Assembly: GCA_030037515.1 (NCBI GenBank)
Contig: JASHRE010000054.1
Location: forward strand, 1-10,410
DNA: 10,410 nucleotides
Direction: 5' to 3'
From: Candidatus Sulfotelmatobacter sp.
Lineage (GTDB): Bacteria > Acidobacteriota > Terriglobia > Terriglobales > Acidobacteriaceae
The translations under genes were made by a program, and so were the position numbers. Below the pieces are notes generated by a model that was given only the letters and a program-made list of their open reading frames with translations, was not told the origin of the DNA and ran no database searches. Positions 1 to 5,840 of the stretch are shown one piece after another; the first letter of the stretch is position 1; each line of letters opens with the position of its first letter.

Positions 1-734
1 TCCACGGCATCGTGGTTTCTTCGGTGGTGCCGCCGCTCGATCCGGTGCTGCGTCAGGTGTGCGAGCGGTATTTTAGTCTGCGTCCTCTGTTCATTGAGCC
101 GGGAATCAGGACTGGCATGCCGGTGCAGTACGATAATCCCGCCGAGGTCGGCGCAGATCGCATCGTGAATGGCGTCGCTGCCTATGAAAAGTATGGAGGC
201 CCTTGTGTCATCGTCGATTTCGGCACGGCGACTACCTTTGACTGTGTTTCGAAGAAGGGCGAGTATCTGGGAGGCGTGATTTGTCCCGGGATTGGCATTT
301 CGGCCGACGCACTGTTTGAACGAACTGCCCGCCTACCGCGGGTAGAAATTCGCAAGCCGACGCGAGTGATTGGAACGAATACCGTCGGGAGCCTGCAATC
401 CGGTCTCTATTACGGATATCTCGGTCTGGTCGACGGCATTCTGGAACTGCTTCTGGCTGAGTTGGGCGCTGAAACGCGCGTGGTCGCGACCGGCGGCCTG
501 GGCCCGATGATCGGCACCGGATCGAAATACATCAAGCACGTCGACGATTTCCTGACTCTGGAAGGCTTGCGGATTATCTGGGAGCGGAATGCGCGCCGCG
601 AACCTGGAACGAGAACTTCGGGGAACGCCGGCGCCGACCCCGCGCGCAAGAAATCAGAGCCGGGGGCCTCTCAACGACAGCGGGACAATGGCCGCAACAC
701 GGGCTCGGTTCCTGCGCCACGGCCAACACGCTGA
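1..734 (+). CDS. coaX: Type III pantothenate kinase, 5' truncated by window edge
   Basis: This cytosolic enzyme phosphorylates pantothenate with ATP, the first committed step of coenzyme A synthesis. The frame is open to the window edge (first full codon at base 3), so the N-terminal phosphate-binding DxGNT motif lies outside. Two type III signatures are visible: GADR (bases 150-161), and DFGTATTFD (from base 216), the second acidic phosphate/metal-binding motif of the acetate-kinase/Hsp70-like fold. A glycine-rich ATGGLG motif near base 489 and the usual ending TLEGLRIIWERN follow. CoaX proteins normally stop close to that point. Here the frame continues about 40 residues as a polar tail rich in Arg, Gly, Ala and Pro, so the tail is probably disordered. 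The TGA stop is in the same frame as the next gene and 6 bases before its start, which suggests one transcript. The family call is secure. Confidence 0.93.
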   Translation, partial: HGIVVSSVVPPLDPVLRQVCERYFSLRPLFIEPGIRTGMPVQYDNPAEVGADRIVNGVAAYEKYGGPCVIVDFGTATTFDCVSKKGEYLGGVICPGIGISADALFERTARLPRVEIRKPTRVIGTNTVGSLQSGLYYGYLGLVDGILELLLAELGAETRVVATGGLGPMIGTGSKYIKHVDDFLTLEGLRIIWERNARREPGTRTSGNAGADPARKKSEPGASQRQRDNGRNTGSVPAPRPTR

Positions 735-740
735 TCCACT

Positions 741-1442
741 GTGGAAAATTATTTCAACTACTTCACGGAAATTGAAGAGCATTTCCAGAGGCGTTGGGGA
801 GGCGTCCTGCGCCTCTCTCCGCTCGATTGGGTTCTGATCGAAACCTGGAAGGAGGCGGGAATTCCCTTGCAGGCGGTGCTGCGAGGAATCGACATTACCT
901 TCGAGCACTATGAGCGCAGGCCATCGAAAACTCGGAGGGTGAACGGATTGGGATTTTGCGCGCAAGAGGTTTTGGCGGCGGCAGAAGACATGAAAGAAGC
1001 CGCAGTGGGCAGTACGGGCGAGCCAGACAAGAAATCTGCCGCGACACAAGGCTTTGAGCCGGAGACGATTGCCGTCTATTTGCGCAGTAATGCAGATCTG
1101 CTCGAAGCCGCCGAATCTCCAGAGAATACAATCCGGGCTGTCGCGCGGCAGGCGGCGAAGAGTTTGCGCGAACTTGCCGCGGATACTGAAACAAAATCTG
1201 TGCTGCGGCTCGAAGATCTGGAACGGCTCCTCACCGTCATGGAAGAAAAACTCTTTGCCGCACTGCTGGCTTCCACTTCTGATGACGAGATTGTGGCAGT
1301 CCGTGCAGAAGCGGATCGCGACCTGATTCCATATCGGCGGAAAATGTCGGCAGCGCAAATCGACCAACTGCAGAAGCAATACGTCCACAAGCGCCTGCTG
1401 GAAAAATACAGGCTGCCGCGACTCAGTCTTTTTTACATGTGA
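741..1442 (+). CDS. Conserved-looking helical protein of unknown function between coaX and the flavoprotein gene
   Basis: I cannot assign a function. The 233-residue product is soluble and mostly helical, with no signal peptide or membrane segment. An N-terminal block (about residues 1-55) is rich in aromatic residues (ENYFNYFTEIEEHF, then SPLDWVLIETWKEAG) and looks like a small helical domain. A region around residues 70-85 (FCAQEVLAAAEDMKEA) and a polar, Glu/Ala-rich C-terminal half follow. I recall similar proteins from acidobacterial genomes, but this was not checked. GTG at 741 is the first start codon after the coaX TGA, which is in the same frame, so no longer start exists. No Shine-Dalgarno site is visible, and the 6-base gap suggests coupling to coaX translation. 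The next gene begins 7 bases after the stop, placing this protein inside a housekeeping operon. Confidence 0.82.
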   Translation: MENYFNYFTEIEEHFQRRWGGVLRLSPLDWVLIETWKEAGIPLQAVLRGIDITFEHYERRPSKTRRVNGLGFCAQEVLAAAEDMKEAAVGSTGEPDKKSAATQGFEPETIAVYLRSNADLLEAAESPENTIRAVARQAAKSLRELAADTETKSVLRLEDLERLLTVMEEKLFAALLASTSDDEIVAVRAEADRDLIPYRRKMSAAQIDQLQKQYVHKRLLEKYRLPRLSLFYM

Positions 1443-1449
1443 CCGCCCC

Positions 1450-2616
1450 GTGATCCACAAATTCGATGCACTCATACTCGGCGGCGGCGCAGCGGGTCTG
1501 ATGTGCGCGATCGAAGCGGGGAAGCGCGGCAAACGCGTTGCCGTGCTGGAGCGCGCGGAAAAAGCGGGCAAGAAGATTTTGATTTCGGGTGGCGGCCGAT
1601 GCAACTTCACGAATATCTACTGCTCTCCGGAAAATTTTATCTGTTCGAATCCGCATTTTCCGAAATCTGCGTTGGCGCGCTACACACCGCAGGATTTCAT
1701 CGCTCTGGTGGGGAAGCATCAGATCCCATTTCACGAAAAGAAGCTGGGTCAACTTTTTTGCGATGGCTCCGCGCGCGACATCGTGAACATGCTGGAAGAA
1801 GAGTGCCGGGCTGCTGGAGTCAGCATGTTTCTGTCGACCCAGATTGACGAAGTTGTCCGCACGAGCGGATTTGTGGTGCGCGCGGAGGGGAGCCAATTTC
1901 GCGCGCCTGTGCTGGTGGTCGCGACCGGCGGACTCTCAATTCCGAAGATCGGCGCGACTTCCTTCGGCTATGACTTGGCCCGCCAATTCCGGATCAGAAT
2001 TCGCGATCCGTGGCCAGGGCTCGTGCCTCTTGTACTTTCGACAGAGGATCGCGGTCGCTACTGCGGTTTGACAGGAGTTTCGGCCGATGTAATGGTTTCG
2101 TGCGACGGACGGCAGTTCCGCGAAAGAATGCTCATTACCCACCGTGGCCTGAGCGGGCCGGCGATCTTGCAAATTTCTTCGTATTGGAGGGACAGCAAGC
2201 CGGTGGTGATCGACCTGGCGCCGGACTGCGAGATCACTTCCGCCTTCCGCGACGCAAAGATTCCGCGGCACGTGTCGATTCTGCGGACGGAGTTGCGCAA
2301 AGTGCTGGCCAACCGTCTTGCAGATCGCTGGCTCGATCGGCACACGCCAATTTCATGGACCAATACCGCCCTCGCTGAATTCGAAAGCCAAGTTCATTCC
2401 TGGACCATTACCCCCGTAGGAACGGAGGGATATGAGAAGGCCGAAGTCACTGCAGGCGGCGTCGACACGGACGAGCTTTCTGCCAAGACCATGGAGTGCG
2501 GCAAAGTTCCAGGACTATATTTTATAGGCGAGGTTGTGGATGTGACGGGCCATCTTGGCGGGTTCAACTTCCAATGGGCGTGGGCCTCGGGCGCCTCGGC
2601 TGGGCTTGCACTCTGA
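1450..2616 (+). CDS. NAD(P)/FAD-dependent oxidoreductase, BaiN/HI0933-like flavoprotein family
   Basis: This is a predicted cytosolic flavoprotein of 388 residues, the usual length for the family. An N-terminal Rossmann fold binds FAD: the dinucleotide motif GGGAAG lies at residues 11-16, and Glu34 ends the second strand, where it would contact the ribose. The family hallmark GKKILISGGGRCNFTN follows at residues 40-55. A second nucleotide-contact segment reads VVATGGLS. The C-terminus has the expected GLYFIGEVVDVTG and GGFNFQWAWASG blocks that close over the flavin. The substrate is unknown for most members. BaiN is implicated in bile acid reduction in gut bacteria, but family membership alone does not support that reaction here. 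The GTG start puts the first beta strand five residues in, as is usual. It lies 7 bases after the previous stop with no clear ribosome binding site. Confidence 0.9.
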   Translation: MIHKFDALILGGGAAGLMCAIEAGKRGKRVAVLERAEKAGKKILISGGGRCNFTNIYCSPENFICSNPHFPKSALARYTPQDFIALVGKHQIPFHEKKLGQLFCDGSARDIVNMLEEECRAAGVSMFLSTQIDEVVRTSGFVVRAEGSQFRAPVLVVATGGLSIPKIGATSFGYDLARQFRIRIRDPWPGLVPLVLSTEDRGRYCGLTGVSADVMVSCDGRQFRERMLITHRGLSGPAILQISSYWRDSKPVVIDLAPDCEITSAFRDAKIPRHVSILRTELRKVLANRLADRWLDRHTPISWTNTALAEFESQVHSWTITPVGTEGYEKAEVTAGGVDTDELSAKTMECGKVPGLYFIGEVVDVTGHLGGFNFQWAWASGASAGLAL

Positions 2617-2638
2617 TTGCCTGATTTAGAATCGGCTC

Positions 2639-4084
2639 TTGCTCCTCACGATAGAAAAGCTGATCTATGGTGGCGATGGCCTGACACGTCTTCCCGCCCC
2701 AGAACCTCCCTTTGAGAAGCAGGGTCGCGGCAAGGCCGTTCTCGTTCCTTTCGTGTTGGAGGGCGAGAAGGCCGAGGTGCATCTAACAGAGCAGAAGCCC
2801 GGGTTTGCGCGGGCAGTCGCAGATCGCGTTCTTGAACCCTCGCCGCATCGCATCCACCCGCGATGTCCCTATTTCACGCGCTGCGGAGGCTGCCATTACC
2901 AGCATGCCAGCTACGAACATCAACTCGAGATCAAGGAAGCGATTCTGCGCGAAACGCTGCGGCGGACGGCGAAACTGGAACTCGATTGTCCGGTTGAACG
3001 GCACGCATCCCCGCCATGGAATTATCGCAATCGGTCTCGGTTTCAGGTCCGAACCCAGCCACAGTTCGTCTGCGGATACTTCCGGCAAGACTCGCAGGAG
3101 GTGTTGGCCGTCGAAGAATGCCCGATCAGTTCTCCTTTGATCAATCGTGCAATCGCCGAGATTTGGCGGGTGGGACGAGCCGGAAAAGTGCCGGATGGAG
3201 TGACGGAACTCGAATTGTTCGCCAATGCGGATGATTCGAAAGTGCTGGCCGAACTCAGTTGCTCGGGCACTGCGCGACGGGGAGCGGTCCGGAGGTTTGC
3301 CGAAGACTTGCAGGCAGCGTTGTCTGAGATCGTCGGGGTGGTCGCGTTCCGCCAGAGATTGCCCGGGAAACTTTCTGCGGAAAAGCTGGTGGCTGTTGGC
3401 CAAGAGTTCTTGCTGTATGAAACGGAGCGCGGTGGGTTTCGCGTGAGCGCCGGTTCGTTCTTCCAAACCAACAGGCATCTGATCGATGAATTGGTCCGCA
3501 TCGTAACTCAGGGCTGGTCCGGCGAGTTGGGGTTGGACCTGTACGCCGGCGTGGGGCTGTTTTCCACAGCGCTGGCGGGTGATTTTCGTCACATCGTTTC
3601 TGTCGAGTTGTCACAGACTTCCACAGGGGACCTTTCCTACAATCTGGCCCCGAAAGGAGAGGCAGTCCAGGCCACAACGGAGCAATACCTGGCTCGTCTT
3701 CACAATTCGGAGCGGATCGGGAAGGGCAGCGGCCTCCCTCATACATTTCATAAGCCCGACCTTGCGGTGGTGGATCCGCCTCGGACTGGCCTGGGAGAAA
3801 CTGTGGCGCGCCAGCTGGCGAAGCTGGGCGCACCGCAGATCGTTTACGCGTCGTGCGATCCGGCGACGCTGGCGCGCGATCTCAAAATTTTGTTCGCCGC
3901 GGGCTGGCGTGTCGCGCAGGCGCACCTGGTCGATATGTTCCCGCAGACCTATCACATCGAGAGCGTGTTTGTGCTCCAGCGCGAAGCAGTAATTAGACCG
4001 GCGAGCGGGCATTGCAGTCCTCCATCACCCGCGCCCGAATCTTCTGAAGGTCAGGCAGCACGGCAGCAACAACGCCGCAACTGA
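2639..4084 (+). CDS. rlmD: 23S rRNA/tRNA uracil-C5-methyltransferase, RlmD/TrmA family, with 4Fe-4S cluster
   Basis: The enzyme transfers a methyl group from S-adenosylmethionine to C5 of a uridine in RNA; the E. coli relative RlmD modifies U1939 of 23S rRNA. Domains in order: an N-terminal TRAM RNA-binding domain (residues 1-60); a 4Fe-4S site with Cys76, Cys82 and Cys85 in a CX5CGGC pattern plus Cys161 (EECP); a central RNA-binding part; and a Rossmann methyltransferase domain. The latter shows SFFQTN (273-278), LDLYAGVGLFS (299-309), DPPR (379-382), nucleophile Cys406 in SCDPATLARD, and the final HIE with Glu441 as likely base. The start is TTG, because an in-frame TAG at 2627-2629 bars a longer form and the TRAM domain begins immediately. 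At 481 residues it is longer than E. coli RlmD (about 430) because of a roughly 33-residue Ser/Pro/Gln/Arg tail. The family is secure; the exact target base and hence the symbol are inferred. Confidence 0.88.
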   Translation: MLLTIEKLIYGGDGLTRLPAPEPPFEKQGRGKAVLVPFVLEGEKAEVHLTEQKPGFARAVADRVLEPSPHRIHPRCPYFTRCGGCHYQHASYEHQLEIKEAILRETLRRTAKLELDCPVERHASPPWNYRNRSRFQVRTQPQFVCGYFRQDSQEVLAVEECPISSPLINRAIAEIWRVGRAGKVPDGVTELELFANADDSKVLAELSCSGTARRGAVRRFAEDLQAALSEIVGVVAFRQRLPGKLSAEKLVAVGQEFLLYETERGGFRVSAGSFFQTNRHLIDELVRIVTQGWSGELGLDLYAGVGLFSTALAGDFRHIVSVELSQTSTGDLSYNLAPKGEAVQATTEQYLARLHNSERIGKGSGLPHTFHKPDLAVVDPPRTGLGETVARQLAKLGAPQIVYASCDPATLARDLKILFAAGWRVAQAHLVDMFPQTYHIESVFVLQREAVIRPASGHCSPPSPAPESSEGQAARQQQRRN

Positions 4085-4136
4085 AGAATTGATGGGTCAG
4101 CCGATTCGCAGTGGACCGTCATTTGGGCCGGGAACC

Positions 4137-4150
4137 TGAAATTCGTTTCA
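4137..4150. other. Short TTCG-loop hairpin between convergent genes
   Basis: TGAAA-TTCG-TTTCA can form a five-pair stem with a TTCG tetraloop. It lies in the 170-base gap between the convergent ends of the methyltransferase gene and the DUF2007 gene. It might help end transcription, but the stem is AT-rich and no T-run follows on either strand, so a terminator function is weakly supported. Nothing else recognisable lies in this gap. Confidence 0.2.
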
Positions 4151-4254
4151 CCTGCTGAGGATGGAGGCACCGGGGCGGTTGTCCGACGCTGGCCTTCGCG
4201 TGCACCGCACCGATCTGGACGGGACAGGGAGTTTCGGTCTGGATGAGCGTTCCG

Positions 4255-4572
4255 TTACCGCTTCGGTGGCGGCTCGGCAGTGATCTCAAATTCGGCGGTC
4301 TCGTCGTCATCCGGTGAGGAGCGCCTGTATTCGGAAATCACACGCCGCGCTTCGTCCGCGTCTTCCTGGCGAACCAGTATGATCATCCCGCCGAGACCCG
4401 GGAACATGTCCTGAATCATCGAGGCTGACGTTAGATCGCTATCGATCCCGGCCGAATCGAGCAGGCCTTTCACCACCAGAGCTTCGGACTCATTCTCCGA
4501 ATCAAATATCTTCGTCAGCTTCTCGTTAGGATTCGGCTGAAGCCGGTTGCCGTCACGGGCTGGATCTGCCAT
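4255..4572 (-). CDS. DUF2007 domain protein (putative signal-transducing protein)
   Basis: This small soluble protein of 105 residues has a DUF2007-type core at about residues 18-83. It runs from KLTKIFDSENESEALVVKGLL (one-residue steps not all conserved), through AGID and an MFPGLGGMIILV strand, to a helix with DADEARRVISEY. This pattern, a first strand ending in a small helix, a Gly-rich loop and a final helix beginning with a DAxxA-like motif, matches the family. Members are called putative prokaryotic signal-transducing proteins, but no biochemical role is established. The last 20 residues are acidic and probably disordered. ATG is preceded on its own strand by GGGGGA about 7 bases upstream. 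That GGGGG sits in the loop of a four-pair GAGT/ACTC hairpin, so the ribosome site may be partly structured. The gene diverges from the methyltransferase gene at 4717. Confidence 0.78.
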   Translation of the reverse strand: MADPARDGNRLQPNPNEKLTKIFDSENESEALVVKGLLDSAGIDSDLTSASMIQDMFPGLGGMIILVRQEDADEARRVISEYRRSSPDDDETAEFEITAEPPPKR

Positions 4573-4591
4573 CTGAGTCCCCCACTCTGAA

Positions 4592-4651
4592 TCGCGCTCG
4601 CGCCGCGCTCCAGAAACTACGATTTTACTCTGGTTTTCGGAACGAGCGCGA
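4592..4651. repeat. Nine-base inverted repeat in the divergent intergenic region
   Basis: TCGCGCTCG at 4592-4600 is exactly complementary in inverted order to CGAGCGCGA at 4643-4651, separated by 42 bases. It lies in the 144-base spacer between the divergent DUF2007 and methyltransferase genes. It could be a looped operator or a stem in the DUF2007 leader. Chance occurrence in GC-rich DNA is also possible. Confidence 0.3.
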
Positions 4652-4679
4652 AGACAGAAATCATGGGGAGTGGGCTACT

Positions 4680-4708
4680 TTGAGCCAAGGCCCCGATGAG
4701 CATATAGT
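4680..4708 (+). promoter_or_regulatory. Predicted sigma-70-like promoter giving a leaderless mRNA
   Basis: TTGAGC (4680-4685, 4 of 6 matches to TTGACA) and TATAGT (4703-4708, 5 of 6 matches to TATAAT) are separated by exactly 17 bases. Transcription would start near 4715-4717, and the methyltransferase ATG is at 4717. No Shine-Dalgarno sequence stands before that ATG, which fits translation of a leaderless transcript. Confidence 0.5.
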
Positions 4709-4716
4709 GGCACTGC

Positions 4717-5130
4717 ATGAAGACGAATCTGACTACGCTGGCGGTGGCGATCGCGGTGCTCGCCTGGGGCGTGGTGCAAGTCTGGGGCCAGCCCTGGACG
4801 CCGATGCGAATCGCGGGCGCGGTAATCGGGCTGCCGTCGTTCGCGCTCCTGATCTTGGCGCGAATCCAGCTTGGCGGATCGTTTTCGGTCGGTGCCAAGG
4901 CGCAGGCACTCGTCACCCACGGTCTGTATTCGCGGATTCGGAACCCGATCTATGTTTTCGGGGGCTTGACTATCGCGGGGGTATTTTTGTTCTTCCGTGT
5001 GCCGAAATTTCTCTGGCTGCTGGCGGCGCTCATTCCATTGCAGATTTACCGCGCGGGGAAGGAAGAGCGGGTGCTTGCCGCCAAGTTCGGGGACGAATAT
5101 CGGGCGTACAAGGCCCGGACGTGGCTTTGA
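4717..5130 (+). CDS. Small membrane methyltransferase of the isoprenylcysteine carboxyl methyltransferase (ICMT)/phospholipid methyltransferase family
   Basis: This integral membrane protein of 137 residues probably uses S-adenosylmethionine; the substrate is unknown. Hydrophobic segments lie at about residues 5-24, 31-49, and 80-110 (probably a hairpin of two helices). The family signatures are clear: LVTHGLYSRIRNPIYV (residues 65-80), whose HG-Y--RNP--- core forms part of the cofactor site, and EERVLAAKFGDEYRAYK (116-132), the usual C-terminal E-E/Y--Y block. Bacterial members methylate lipids or unidentified acceptors, so the eukaryotic prenyl-cysteine reaction should not be assumed. ATG is chosen because the first membrane segment begins at once and because a promoter ends 8 bases upstream. 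A 247-base gap follows, in which I find no terminator of standard form. Confidence 0.87.
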   Translation: MKTNLTTLAVAIAVLAWGVVQVWGQPWTPMRIAGAVIGLPSFALLILARIQLGGSFSVGAKAQALVTHGLYSRIRNPIYVFGGLTIAGVFLFFRVPKFLWLLAALIPLQIYRAGKEERVLAAKFGDEYRAYKARTWL

Positions 5131-5299
5131 GTTGCTCCGTTGGCCTGATTGCGGTTGTCATCCCCCCAAAAAAATGCGGGAAACTGGCAGCAGCCCACCA
5201 CCAAATCATCTCTTTCTTCCGGCCCTCTTCTGCACCCGAGGGGGTTCGCGTATCGGAAGCAGCACCTTTGGGTAGTTGCTTTCGCACGCGGTTGAGGCA

Positions 5300-5316
5300 C
5301 AATGCGGTAACCATTG
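5300..5316. repeat. Interrupted palindrome upstream of the small conserved gene
   Basis: CAATG-cggtaac-CATTG forms a five-base inverted repeat, with a second smaller one (GGT-A-ACC) inside it offset by two bases. It lies 61 bases before the ATG at 5378 and could be an operator. No matching family site is recognised, and the rest of the 5131-5377 gap holds nothing else I can name. Confidence 0.22.
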
Positions 5317-5360
5317 CGCAACGCGCACCGGGATCGCATCATCCAAGCTGACAGATATAA

Positions 5361-5367
5361 AGAGGGG
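5361..5367 (+). promoter_or_regulatory. Ribosome binding site of the 93-residue protein
   Basis: AGAGGGG lies 10 bases before the ATG at 5378. It is the clearest plus-strand Shine-Dalgarno-like site in the window, and it decides the start against in-frame upstream codons. A TATAAA at 5356-5361 directly abuts it; this cannot be the -10 box of the same transcript without removing the ribosome site from the mRNA leader. Confidence 0.6.
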
Positions 5368-5377
5368 ACTCCAGATC

Positions 5378-5659
5378 ATGAATTTTCCTCAGCAGGCCGG
5401 GCGGGAGCAGGTTTTTGCATTGACGCAAGATGAGCGCGAGGAAGAAGCGCGCAAGATCCGCCGCCTGCAAGTGATGATCAGCATGGTCATGTCGGTAATC
5501 AGCCAGGATCCGAATTTGACCGTGGAAGAAGCTTCCGAGTTAGCCGCAGGCGCGAAACGCGCCGCTTTGGCCATGTTCCCCGACAAAGAGCTTGCTTACG
5601 ATCTTCTCTACAAGCCACGCCTGCAGCGGCTGATGCGGGAACGGTTCCACCTGCAGTAA
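5378..5659 (+). CDS. Small conserved-looking helical protein of unknown function (93 residues)
   Basis: I do not know its function, though I recall close relatives in acidobacterial genomes. The protein is soluble and almost entirely helical. A charged helix (EREEEARKIRRLQ, about residues 18-30) leads into a Met-rich amphipathic stretch (VMISMVMSVIS, 32-42). A loop with DPNLTVEEASELAAGAKRAALAMFPDKE follows (in pieces, about 44-71). The end is basic and aromatic (LLYKPRLQRLMRERF). There are no cysteines, signal peptide or clear DNA-binding motif. The regular charge pattern and compact size suggest a small helical bundle or an adaptor that works with a partner. It stands alone, 247 bases after the methyltransferase gene and 181 bases before the broken hydrolase. 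It has its own strong ribosome binding site, so it is probably expressed separately. Confidence 0.78.
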   Translation: MNFPQQAGREQVFALTQDEREEEARKIRRLQVMISMVMSVISQDPNLTVEEASELAAGAKRAALAMFPDKELAYDLLYKPRLQRLMRERFHLQ

Positions 5660-5840
5660 CTGAATCACCTCAACCGTTCCTTACAGCGTTTGGTTCGTTC
5701 CGAAGACACAGCGCAGGCTGAAAGGCCGGAAGCAACTGCGATTTCAGGGGCGAGCGGCCGTCTCGGCACTTGTGGTCTCTAACCAACTTCATTTTGGACG
5801 TCTACTGTGTGTGTGACCCAGCCCGCTTCGCGACGGCACC

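Noticed and set aside
654..1610. Long minus-strand open frame (318 codons) opposite the coaX tail and the unknown gene
   Set aside because: Its translation has no family features and an odd composition, and the plus-strand genes fill the same DNA in a tight operon. GC-rich DNA commonly gives such antisense open frames.
2783..3592. Minus-strand open frame opposite the RNA methyltransferase
   Set aside because: It lies wholly inside a gene with full catalytic and Fe-S motifs and has no recognisable product.
4119..4310. Minus-strand open frame of 63 codons in the convergent gap
   Set aside because: It overlaps the end of the DUF2007 gene in another frame, has a basic Pro/Arg/Ser composition and no ribosome site.
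4680..5351. Plus-strand open frame of 223 codons covering the membrane methyltransferase gene
   Set aside because: It is out of frame with the clear ICMT motifs and reads as a low-complexity Gly/Ala/Arg shadow.
5131..5377. Possible small gene or riboswitch between the methyltransferase and the 93-residue protein genes
   Set aside because: There is a C-run/A-run and a short palindrome, but no conserved RNA fold that I recognise and no start with a ribosome site other than that of the next gene.
5660..5840. CTGAAA/TTTCAG inverted repeat (5718-5747) as a terminator after the 93-residue protein gene
   Set aside because: The stem has only six pairs with an 18-base loop and no T-run behind it. 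I see nothing else of note in this gap.
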